Positions 50,800-59,600 of a stretch of 64,000 bases of DNA are shown here, in pieces (the stretch's first letter is position 1; every line of letters starts with the position of its first letter). This DNA is from Candidatus Woesearchaeota archaeon (GTDB lineage: Archaea > Nanobdellota > Nanobdellia > Woesearchaeales > UBA11576), in the NCBI GenBank assembly GCA_018668595.1, contig JABJCP010000035.1, positions 248,001 to 312,000 on the forward strand, read 5' to 3'. Below the pieces are notes generated by a model, which saw only the letters and a program-made list of their open reading frames with translations, was not told the origin of the DNA and ran no database searches. The position numbers and the translations under genes are program-made.

Positions 50800-51405
50800 T
50801 TATTCTCCTAATTCTTTTTGTTTATTTAAATATTCTGATAATGGATTTAATAAATTTTCAGTTTGTTTGTGAATGTCTAAAAATAAGTTTGTTTGTTCAA
50901 TCATTGTTTTATGTTCTGGAAGGAAATCTAGTTTACCAAGAGTTTCCTGTAGTGCATCTCCTGCTTGTTTATTAACATGACTAATAGTTGCTATTGCTTC
51001 AGAATTTGTTAATATTGAGTAAGGATCACTAAAATCTTTTCTAAAAAAGTCCTCAACTGAATCTTTGTCAAATGGGTCAACTTGATATTTTTCGTATATC
51101 TGTTGTTCTAATTTATTTTTATCTTCCATAAATTCATAAGTTTTCATATCTGCCGCAACTTCTTCAAAACTAGCAACCACATCATTGAAATAACCATTAT
51201 TCCCTAAATCAAATTCCTCCTCCAACTTTAAAAAATCATCTTTATACGTGTCTCTTATTTGCGCATGGAATCTTTCGTGATAGTATCCTCCATTTACAAA
51301 GAAATCTTTATTTATATTTTCATCTAAAAACAGAGTTCCTTTTCCAAATTCATCGGATGGCGGTAAAAATGATGCAGGAGTATTTGTAAAATGTTTTTTA
51401 AGAGG
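50800..51405 (-). pseudogene. C-terminal cassette B (start-less copy of the HERFH module)
   Basis: An uninterrupted 201-codon frame that begins just after an in-frame TAA, three bases past the stop of the 51412 gene. It reads PLKKHFTNTPASFLPPSDEF, VNGGYYHERFHAQIRDTYKD and ASFEEVAADMKTYEF, homologous to residues 668-877 of the full protein, then diverges strongly in the last ~100 residues. HExxH is intact and no frameshift is seen, so the coding capacity is under selection or recent. The first possible start (TTG 51225) would remove the zinc motif. It is followed two bases later by partner gene B. Confidence 0.7.
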
Positions 51406-51411
51406 TTAATT

Positions 51412-52098
51412 TCATGTTCTAAGTCTGAACCACTTCCTGTGACCTTCTTCACTTGCTTGTATTGCCTTTTCAAATGTAATTTCTTGAAATTTCTTTTCAT
51501 ATTTGTTCATTTCTTGAATTATCTCTTCTGAAAATAGCTTTTTGGTTTGTTCATTTAAGAACCATTTTAATGCTAAGAAATTTATTTCAGGCATTAATAT
51601 TTTGAATGTGTTTGGATGCTGTCTCATTCTATATGAATTTATATAAAACATACTATGATTAGCAAACTGATCCATAATAAAATCTAAAACAGATTTAATA
51701 GTATTATTTTCAAAATTTTTCTTTAATAAATAGTATAACAGAATATTCCCAAAAATCATTCTTAAATCAATGGACTTATCTGCCACAGGAATGTATTTTT
51801 CAAATCCTTTTGATTTAAGTTCAGCCAAAATTAATTTATTTGCTCTAGACTCAATCTCTAAAAGTTGTTCATATTTTTCATCCAATATCTGAATATTTTT
51901 ACTATCATCGCTATGTTTAATTTTTTCGACTTCAAGGAAATTAGCATATATTTTGTTTTCATCTAAAAGCACAATTATTTGTTCTTTCAAGACTGTTAAA
52001 TCTAAGCTAATTAGAAATTTATTATATAAACTTAAATGCTTTGATTGGTATATTATTTTTCTTTCATTCTTCAAATTGTAAAGCCATTTATAATTCAT
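51412..52098 (-). CDS. Partner protein A of the HERFH locus (putative immunity protein)
   Basis: A 228-residue helical protein overlapping the end of the 877-residue protein gene by four bases (ATGA), so translation is coupled. Its C-terminal ~70 residues are homologous to partner B at 50201, while the N-terminal halves differ. It has no signal peptide or membrane helix. It is an immunity or chaperone candidate by analogy with polymorphic toxin loci; no known family recognised. Confidence 0.55.
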   Translation of the reverse strand: MNYKWLYNLKNERKIIYQSKHLSLYNKFLISLDLTVLKEQIIVLLDENKIYANFLEVEKIKHSDDSKNIQILDEKYEQLLEIESRANKLILAELKSKGFEKYIPVADKSIDLRMIFGNILLYYLLKKNFENNTIKSVLDFIMDQFANHSMFYINSYRMRQHPNTFKILMPEINFLALKWFLNEQTKKLFSEEIIQEMNKYEKKFQEITFEKAIQASEEGHRKWFRLRT

Positions 52099-54728
52099 TT
52101 TCGAAACCTCTCATTTTCTGATATATTATATTTTCTATCTAGATTATTTAATGTATTCGTAACCCCATTTATTAAATTTTCCTGTTCGATCTGAGTTTTC
52201 ATTTCTTTGAAAGCATCCTTAATAAATTCAACCTGTTCGATTCCTATTTTTTCTTGGTTATAATTTAGTCGCTCTTCTATTTTGTCATACCTTTCTTTAT
52301 CTACGTGATAAAAAGTTAGCATAGATTCTGCAACTTCAAATTCAGGACTACTTTCTATGAATTTATCTACTGCTAAATTAGATTTTGAAACTGTTTTTGG
52401 AAATTGATATTTTTCATTTAAATTATTAAGAAACCTGTTTTTATCATCAACGAAATCATAAGTTTTTAGATCTGTTGTTACTTCTTCAAAACTTGAAGCA
52501 ATTCCATTCAAAAATTTATTATTCCCTAAATCAAATTCTTCCTCCAACTTTAAAAAATCATCTTTATACGTTTCTCTTATTTGTGCATGGAATCTTTCGT
52601 GATAATATCCTCCATTTACAAAAAAGTCTTTATCCATATTTTCGTCTAAAAACAGAGTTCCTTTTCCAAATTCGTCAGAGGGAGGTAAAAATGATGCAGG
52701 AGTATTTGTAAATTGTTCTTTAAGTGGTTCAAATTCCACTTCATCAAACTTAGGCGAGTTCTTATCAAAAAACATTGTCTGTCCTAAATAATCCGGAGAT
52801 ATGTTGATCTCATTTCCTTTTCTAAAAACATCTAATACTTCTTGATCTTTGAACAGTTCTGTTATTTTTACTGCTGATTCAATGTCTGGAATGAATGTTT
52901 TTGTGTCAAAGTCCAGTCCTGATAGTTTTGATGCAAATACCATGTTTGTATGTGCATTAACATAGTCTGTGTATTTTTCTAGTTTTAGTTCTTCTGTTTC
53001 AAATTTAAATTCTTGTCCAAACTGTTTGAAGTCAGGCATTAATGAATCTGGTTTAATTCTATCTAAGTATGATAGTTTTTGTAAGTCTGTTTGAGTTTCT
53101 AAACTGAACAATTTCTTCTCGTCTATAAATTGGTTTGCAGCATCCATTAATGGTTTTAAATTTAATGTCTCAAATTCGATTTGAGCAGGGTTATATTCTT
53201 GTAGTGGTTGCGCTTGCATAGACTGTTGATATCCTTTCTGAACTAAATCTAAGTCATCTAGTTGATCTAGTTTTAATTCTTTGATAACATAATCATTTTG
53301 TAATGCTGAAGTTATTTCTTGAATAGGAATTTCTTCTTGAATATTTGATAGTGGAGTTTGTGATTCAATTTTGAATTTTTTAGTTTCTTCTTCTAAATTT
53401 TTTACAACATTATCTAAATAATTAGTTTGAGTAAGTTGTGTTACTGGTTCAAAGTCGATTTCTTGTTTTATTTCTGATTGTGGTGTTGTTGATTTAAATC
53501 CAACATCTTCTTGTAATTTTGTACTTAGTGCAGATATTGCGGCATAATCTATTACATTTGAAGTGGATTCTATTTTTGTAGGTTTAGAATCTGTTTTTAG
53601 TTGGAGTTCAATTCGTTCTTCTAATAGATCTGTTAGTGTTTGAACAGCGTCTACATTAAATTCATCTGACATTGCAACTTTTACAAACAAATCTTGTTCT
53701 TGGATTGATGATTGTGGTGTTGGTGATGATATTTTGAATGTTTCTTGTAATTGATCTACAATTCCTTCAAGTTGTTTGTATTCTATTTTAGGAACTTCAA
53801 TTTTTTCAGACGGAGGGATGTATAACTCTGTTTTGAGTTCGACATCGTGAGTTTTTATTTCAATATTGTTTTGTTCTAATGGTTTAATATTTGGTTTAGG
53901 CAATTCAACAATTACTTGTTCTTGCATTATGGGTTCTACTTTTTGTTTAGGTACTTCTATTGGTTTTTGTTTAAGATATTCATGTCCTGCTGGCATAATT
54001 ATTGCTGATTCTTGTTTTATTGGTTTTGAGATTATTGTTGATTTTGTAGCGTCGATAAGTTGTGTGTGTTCAGTTTGCTGAGTTGGACTAAATATTACTG
54101 GTTTGTAATCTTCAACTGGGCGAATTGAATCTGTTTGAATTTCAGATATTGGTGTTGTTGAATTGAATTCAGCTTCTTTTTTCCATTGTTCCGACGTATT
54201 AGTTATAGTGTCTATGAACGAATTTTTTTCTGTTTTTTCTTGTGGAGTCCAAATAATTGATGATTCAGGTGCTGATGAAGCAGCATTGTGTCCTTGACTT
54301 GCAGCGTCTCCTATTTCTGAAAAATAATTATTTGTTTGTATGCTGGATTCTTCTGTTGCTGAACAAAAATTAGCATCTTGTTTCCATTCTTCTGTTTTTT
54401 GAGTTAAGAATGAAAAGTCAATTTGTTCTTGTGGTCTTGCTTGACTCAAATTAGATTCTTCTGTTGTTGAACAAAAATTAATTTCTTTTTTCAAATTTTC
54501 TGTAACTTGAGCGATCGCATCTAAATTTATTCCTAAATTATTATTTTCAGGCGCATAATCTATTTGAGATGCAGGTGCTGATGATGCTTGCTTTACTGGT
54601 TCAAATAGTGACGAGCCAGCGGACTCAAAAGCATTGTTGCTAGATTCTGGTTGTTCAAATGGATTTATTTCAGCAGGAGGTGCAAATGCGATTGGGCCTG
54701 CGTCAAATTTAGGGGGATCGAATGTCAT
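52095..54728 (-). CDS. 877-residue repeat protein with C-terminal zincin-like HERFH domain (toxin-like)
   Basis: Residues ~1-660 are low-complexity and Gln/Glu/Pro-rich. At least six degenerate repeats of the form 'W/L-K-E---F-STTP/E-S-IQ' are present (near residues 84, 121 and 188, then more widely spaced, e.g. LQEDVGFKSTTPQSEIKQ). From residue ~668 a module begins: NTPASFLPPSDEFGKGTLFL, VNGGYYHERFHAQIRETYKD (HExxH at 710-714) and ASSFEEVTTDLKTY, whose Glu could be the third zinc ligand. There is no signal peptide. ATG 54728 follows AAAGGTGAA. The layout (long variable scaffold, enzymatic C-terminal tip, partner gene, spare tips downstream) suggests a polymorphic effector. This is inference. 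Confidence 0.6.
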   Translation of the reverse strand: MTFDPPKFDAGPIAFAPPAEINPFEQPESSNNAFESAGSSLFEPVKQASSAPASQIDYAPENNNLGINLDAIAQVTENLKKEINFCSTTEESNLSQARPQEQIDFSFLTQKTEEWKQDANFCSATEESSIQTNNYFSEIGDAASQGHNAASSAPESSIIWTPQEKTEKNSFIDTITNTSEQWKKEAEFNSTTPISEIQTDSIRPVEDYKPVIFSPTQQTEHTQLIDATKSTIISKPIKQESAIIMPAGHEYLKQKPIEVPKQKVEPIMQEQVIVELPKPNIKPLEQNNIEIKTHDVELKTELYIPPSEKIEVPKIEYKQLEGIVDQLQETFKISSPTPQSSIQEQDLFVKVAMSDEFNVDAVQTLTDLLEERIELQLKTDSKPTKIESTSNVIDYAAISALSTKLQEDVGFKSTTPQSEIKQEIDFEPVTQLTQTNYLDNVVKNLEEETKKFKIESQTPLSNIQEEIPIQEITSALQNDYVIKELKLDQLDDLDLVQKGYQQSMQAQPLQEYNPAQIEFETLNLKPLMDAANQFIDEKKLFSLETQTDLQKLSYLDRIKPDSLMPDFKQFGQEFKFETEELKLEKYTDYVNAHTNMVFASKLSGLDFDTKTFIPDIESAVKITELFKDQEVLDVFRKGNEINISPDYLGQTMFFDKNSPKFDEVEFEPLKEQFTNTPASFLPPSDEFGKGTLFLDENMDKDFFVNGGYYHERFHAQIRETYKDDFLKLEEEFDLGNNKFLNGIASSFEEVTTDLKTYDFVDDKNRFLNNLNEKYQFPKTVSKSNLAVDKFIESSPEFEVAESMLTFYHVDKERYDKIEERLNYNQEKIGIEQVEFIKDAFKEMKTQIEQENLINGVTNTLNNLDRKYNISENERFRK

Positions 54729-54744
54729 TTTGTTTCACCTTTTT

Positions 54745-55449
54745 TTAGATATATTTTTTTAGTAGTTTCTCTGCATCTAAGAAATGATCATTAGAATTAT
54801 TGAGTGTTACAGCGCCTGTTTTTTTGTTGAGTTTAACATACATTCTTAGATCTAGTAGTTTTTTGTCAAGGTCTGTTTTTGGAAATTCTAAAACATTTGA
54901 TAATGTTACATTTGAGTTTCCCATCTCATATTTTTGTCTAAATGACAAATAACTTAATGAATAAGTTAGAACTGATAATGATTTTAGAACATCAAATGTT
55001 TGTATTTGTTCAGATTTATTTTTGAGTAAGGTATTGCAAATCTCATCTGCAGATTTTGATTGTTTAAACATGTCGGTTAATAGATTATTTTTTCCTAGTT
55101 CATATAATTTCTTTGCTTGAAAAAATGTTTCTATACTTCTTTTATTCAAATAGTCTAAATTTTGTTCATTAGGTTTATTATTTTTTAAATATTCTAATGA
55201 TGATTTAAACAATTCATTGTTTCCTTCAACAAAACTTCCTGTAAGAATTGGTTCTGTGTATTCTAAATCCCAGTTTGTCAGTCTAAATAAATAGTCTGAT
55301 TTAGTGACTTGACTTAGATCATAGTTATCTTTGATTTGGTTCTTTTCAATCGGGCCATTTTCATATACTAATAATAAGTCAATATCACTTTCTTTTTTTC
55401 TTGATCCATATAAAACAACTAATTCTGGTTTTAAAAGTTGGGCTTGCAT
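54745..55449 (-). CDS. Nucleotidyltransferase-fold protein heading the HERFH operon
   Basis: A 234-residue protein. ELVVLYGSRKKESDIDLLLV then YENG is a short-loop GS...SDIDLL nucleotidyltransferase motif. The rest is helical, with KSADEICNTLLKNKSEQIQT and FDVLKSLSVLTYSLSYLSFR, resembling a HEPN-like or kanamycin-nucleotidyltransferase C-terminal helical domain. ATG 55449 is chosen because GGAGGTAGG lies just upstream. It lies 16 bases before the 877-residue protein gene and so is in its operon. It may modify or regulate the downstream protein. Confidence 0.65.
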   Translation of the reverse strand: MQAQLLKPELVVLYGSRKKESDIDLLLVYENGPIEKNQIKDNYDLSQVTKSDYLFRLTNWDLEYTEPILTGSFVEGNNELFKSSLEYLKNNKPNEQNLDYLNKRSIETFFQAKKLYELGKNNLLTDMFKQSKSADEICNTLLKNKSEQIQTFDVLKSLSVLTYSLSYLSFRQKYEMGNSNVTLSNVLEFPKTDLDKKLLDLRMYVKLNKKTGAVTLNNSNDHFLDAEKLLKKYI

Positions 55450-55488
55450 TTTACCTACCTCCATAGCTTTCGCTAGGTATATTGAATG

Positions 55489-55574
55489 TATGCTAATTCA
55501 GGAATAAGTTTCCTTACTTGTTTGAATTAGCATATGCCAAAAGAAATTAAAAGTTCAAATTTTTAATTTCTTTT
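55489..55574 (-). promoter_or_regulatory. Two strong inverted repeats in the leader of the HERFH operon
   Basis: TATGCTAATTCA (55489-55500) pairs with TGAATTAGCATA (55523-55534). AAAAGAAATTAAAA (55539-55552) pairs with TTTTAATTTCTTTT (55561-55574), 14 perfect pairs. GCATAT flanks both sides of the second repeat, allowing alternative pairing. A TATA-like TTTAAATTTTATAC near 55600 on the minus strand would place both in the 5' leader of the nucleotidyltransferase gene. Confidence 0.55.
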
Positions 55575-55942
55575 TAGCATATAATTTTTTGTGTATAAAA
55601 TTTAAACGAGTATATATTGCGTGTTTGTTATATGTTTTAGTAGTTTATCAGGTTTATTAACCTTTCTCGAAAATTTCATACGTTTTTTCAGCAAAACCGG
55701 AAATCTGTGCAAACTTTCCGGACGCTTTTTCAATTCCCTTTTAAACATCTTGAAAATATTTCAATAAAACTGAAGGATTTTCAACACATCTTTAGAAGCT
55801 CTAATTCCTCATTATTTATAACTCTCAGAGACCAAAATTCTCTTACAAATTTTAACTTTCTAGTAGTTACAAAACAAAAACTTTATATATGATGAGTGCA
55901 ACCCTTACTATTATTAACTATTTATTATAAGGTGATTTTATT
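55575..55942 (+). other. Intergenic region with relatives of the 44.0 kb repeat
   Basis: No gene seen. AAAACTGAAGGATTTTCAAC at about 55766 is the reverse complement of the repeat at about 44112, with a looser copy AAAACCGGAAATCT near 55694. The right end carries the promoter (CTTTATATATG) and ribosome site AAGGTGAT of the next lipoprotein. Confidence 0.4.
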
Positions 55943-56608
55943 ATGAAAAGATATGTTATAACAACTTTACTTACTATTGCTTTAGGCGCTTGTGGAGGAA
56001 ATGGAGTTTCTAATCCAGAAGAAGATTTATTTCCTGAAGATGTACAAGAAGAAGTTCAACCTGACACACAGCAAATTGATTTAGAGCAAGAAATTGATAA
56101 TGAAGATGCTGTTTCTGAAGTTGGTCAAGACACAGATTCAAACGAACCTGATGAGTACAATCCATGCAATAAAGTAACAAGTCAAGATTGTAAGGATTTA
56201 TACGAATGCGTAGTTCCAGGATCACTTGAATGTCAAGCTTATTGCGAAGAAGATGGAACTGCAAACGAGCCAGAGTGTGATTATGAAGTTCCTGAGTTGA
56301 GTTGTCAAATCGGAAGTGATTCTTTAGGTCAGGGATTTGGCGGGATTTGTCAAAGAATTACTGAAAAAGTTAACGGAAATTCTACTTTGTTTAAATTAGG
56401 TGAATATGATTTAGTAACTAAATCTGGAGAGAAGCTTAGTTTTTATATGTCTCCTCAGGATGGAGATTTTATGAGTAATGAATTTTTAGATAATTCTCAA
56501 GAATATAGTTTTGAAATGTTGTTGTGCGAGGATTCTAATAATAATGGGCAGTTAGAATTAGATGAATCTAATTGTGGAAATCATATAATAACTGGAACAG
56601 TTAACTAA
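55943..56608 (+). CDS. Cysteine-rich lipoprotein
   Basis: A 221-residue secreted protein. Signal (VITTLLTIALGA) with lipobox LGAC (Cys17), an acidic linker of ~60 residues, then a Cys-rich domain with ten Cys between residues ~73 and 125 (NPCNKVTSQDCKDLYECVVP, ECQAYCEEDG) and a beta-rich C-terminus ending in CEDSNNNGQLELDESNC, an EF-hand/dockerin-like calcium loop. Extracellular and membrane-anchored. The end overlaps the convergent giant gene by four bases. Confidence 0.7.
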   Translation: MKRYVITTLLTIALGACGGNGVSNPEEDLFPEDVQEEVQPDTQQIDLEQEIDNEDAVSEVGQDTDSNEPDEYNPCNKVTSQDCKDLYECVVPGSLECQAYCEEDGTANEPECDYEVPELSCQIGSDSLGQGFGGICQRITEKVNGNSTLFKLGEYDLVTKSGEKLSFYMSPQDGDFMSNEFLDNSQEYSFEMLLCEDSNNNGQLELDESNCGNHIITGTVN

Positions 56609-59600
56609 ATATTTTTTCTTTCAAATTTTAGTATGCAAGATTTTTCAATTGCATTATTTATTTTGATTTTCTTATTTGCGAAATTAGGAATTAAGTTGAG
56701 GTTACAATTAGTATTATCAGGATACGTTTTTGCAGTTATTTCATATTTGAAATCAACAAAGTTAATTTCTAAAGTGGTTGTTAATTCTCCTGTAGACATT
56801 TCGGGGAATTGGGTTGGCGAACTTGAAATTATTAAATTTATTAAAAAGTTAGGATTTGCCTTTGGAGGTATACATATGAATGTTTTTGATCCTAATTGAT
56901 TTAGTTCGGGTATTTCTAATTCTATGATTGTTCCTGCGGTATATTCTCCCTCGGGGATATTTCCGCATTCACACAATCCAGTTCTAACTTTATTATTACC
57001 TGCACCTCCATATGTATATTCTTCTTGTAAACATTGCATTCCTTCGAGGCTGTTTCCTGTGAAGAATCCTGGAAGTACGTCTTTCATTTTATTTATGCAG
57101 ATATTATTATTACTTCCACACATAACCTTCCCTTGGTTTGCATCATTTGGTTTGTTGTAAATATTTCCTGTTGTTCCTATGCAGGTCGGATCAAACTGAT
57201 CTGTTAATGCATCACAATCATTATCCATTTCGTCCCAACAAGTATCTGAGAAATATCCTTCTGAGTTTAATATTGGTTTATTATCGTTTTTCGGACTTAC
57301 ACTATCGATACATTTCAAATCCTCGTCGACACATTCCATTAACAAAGGTTCTTCTCCTTCCATTTCTAATAATTCATTTCCATCTATTCGTCCATCGCAA
57401 CAAATTTTTTCTCCTAATTTATTCTCACTTACTACTTCGTATGCTTGGTCTCCGCAGAAGTCTTTTTGGTTTGAGGCGTATCCTCCGACGTTATCTTCTC
57501 CTTTAGTGATGAAATCAATATTAGGACCTTCTGATTTACATGCTTCTACAATTTCTTTTTTATTGTCGTTTATAGGTATCTGTACTTCTGTTAGTGGTTT
57601 TAATTCTGCTGTACAAAGATCTGGTTTATTATTATCATCGCAAATATATACATTTGTTTCATAGTTTGTTTTGTCTTCAATTCCATCAAGATCGTCATAA
57701 TCAATATTGTTTGTAAAGTCGCAATAATAATTTTCAGAATCCATTGATATTTTCCCATCGTGAAGCGAACAACTATGCAATATGGTTTTTGTTGTAACAT
57801 TAGAGTTTCCATATAAATCTAAACTACATCCTCCTCCGTGACAACCACTTCCCGTCGAGATATCATTACCAACGCATTTTGCAGTTGAGTTACAAACTCC
57901 ATTAGCTTCTCCGCCTGTTTTTTTGGCAAGTCCGTATGCTTGTTCGAATGTTTTGTTTCCGTCGTTGTAGTTGTAGTTAAAACATTCTTGTAGTGGTGTT
58001 CCTGTTAGTGGCCATTTTATTTTTGGATCTGGTCCGCTACAAGTTTCTTCAACTCCGACATCAAGACATGGATGGAATACTTTTCTTACGTCTACAAAAC
58101 TTCCTTCGCAGGTATTGCCTCGGTAATCTGAGCATTTTCTTGTAATTTCTCTTTTGATAATATCATTTTTTAATTTTTCATCAGGTATTTTGTTTAGATT
58201 ATCTTGATCAATTTCGTATTGTAATCCTGTTTCTGGATTTATGTATAGGCTAAATGTAGTTTCTTCAAAACTGTAGGGGTGTCCGTATTGTAATCCTCCT
58301 TTGAAACATTTCGTCGAGGAACCTAAGTATTGCCCATATGATGGATAGTTTGGATCTGTCGAATCTATTTGTAATTTGAATGTATTGGGTGTTGTTCCGG
58401 GTAATGGAAATTTGAATGAGACATTGACAAATGTTTTATTTAATGTTATGTTTAAGTAGGATGGAAAATTTTCTGTAGTCCCTAAAAATTGTGCATTTTT
58501 CCAAGCAACAGGAACTGTTTCAAATAGTCCTGGTTGAGTTGAGAAAATTGCCGCAGAAACTTCATCGCCAAATTCATGTTCTACTAAAATCGAACCATCT
58601 ATTAAATCTGTTGTCACGTCTATATATTCCTCCATAACACCTCCATTACTACAACATGCATGACTTGCCAAATAAGGATCTATTGGAACTTCATCTCCAT
58701 CTTTTGTAATATTATTATATGGATATGGATAAGGATGTTCTTCGTTTCGATGTGGTAGACATTGCATTACTTGTACTTGGTGTAATGCTGCTGGTGGGTA
58801 CGACGGAGAAACAGTCATTGAAATATTATGTGTTTTGTTTAGTTTTCCGTTTGGATTATTAAACAAATGTATCATTTTCTTAAATGGTGAGTTTTCATCT
58901 ATTGTTTTAATATCAAAATTATCCCAGGGTATTGATAAATAGTAATCCCATTTTTTTTCGTCTTCATGAGCAGAAATCTTCTTCTCAAATCCTTCTATTG
59001 AATCATTAAAAACTAAGTCTACTAAGTTTGTAAAGTAGTGTTGTACAAATGCGTGCAGATTATAAACATCTTCAATTGATGCATAATGATCAGGTATGTC
59101 GTCGTATACATTTGATCCATTAAGATACAATTTAGGAACATCGTAAACCATCACGCGTACAATTTGATAATCGCACAATCCTCCAGCATCGCATACATAA
59201 ACTGTTAAATTATGTGGTCCGATGTCGTCGTGTTCCAAACTGATAGTCGCATTCTTAGACGAACTCATATAATTTATAGAACTAGTCCATTTTTTTGGAT
59301 TTCTTAAATCAACATTTTCATTTGAACCTTTCATTAAATAACTTGTCTGTGGTTGCAAATGCGAACAAGAATCTTCTACTTTTCCTGTTTCAAAATTAAA
59401 TTTTTCATTACAAGTTTCTTTCCAACCTACGTAATCATAAAATAGTTTATCCTCGTCTGGATCATAAATTGGAATATAACAAGAATCTCCCGAACACTTG
59501 TACCCTGAAGGATTAGGACTAATAGTAATATTCTCATATTCCATTGCTATAATATCGAACTCACCAATTGGATTGTAATCTATTAAATCTAGTGCAGGTA

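Noticed and set aside
53866-54081. Plus-strand Cys-rich open frame inside the scaffold gene
   Set aside because: It is an antisense reading of the repeat-rich low-complexity region; Cys content reflects codon reversal.
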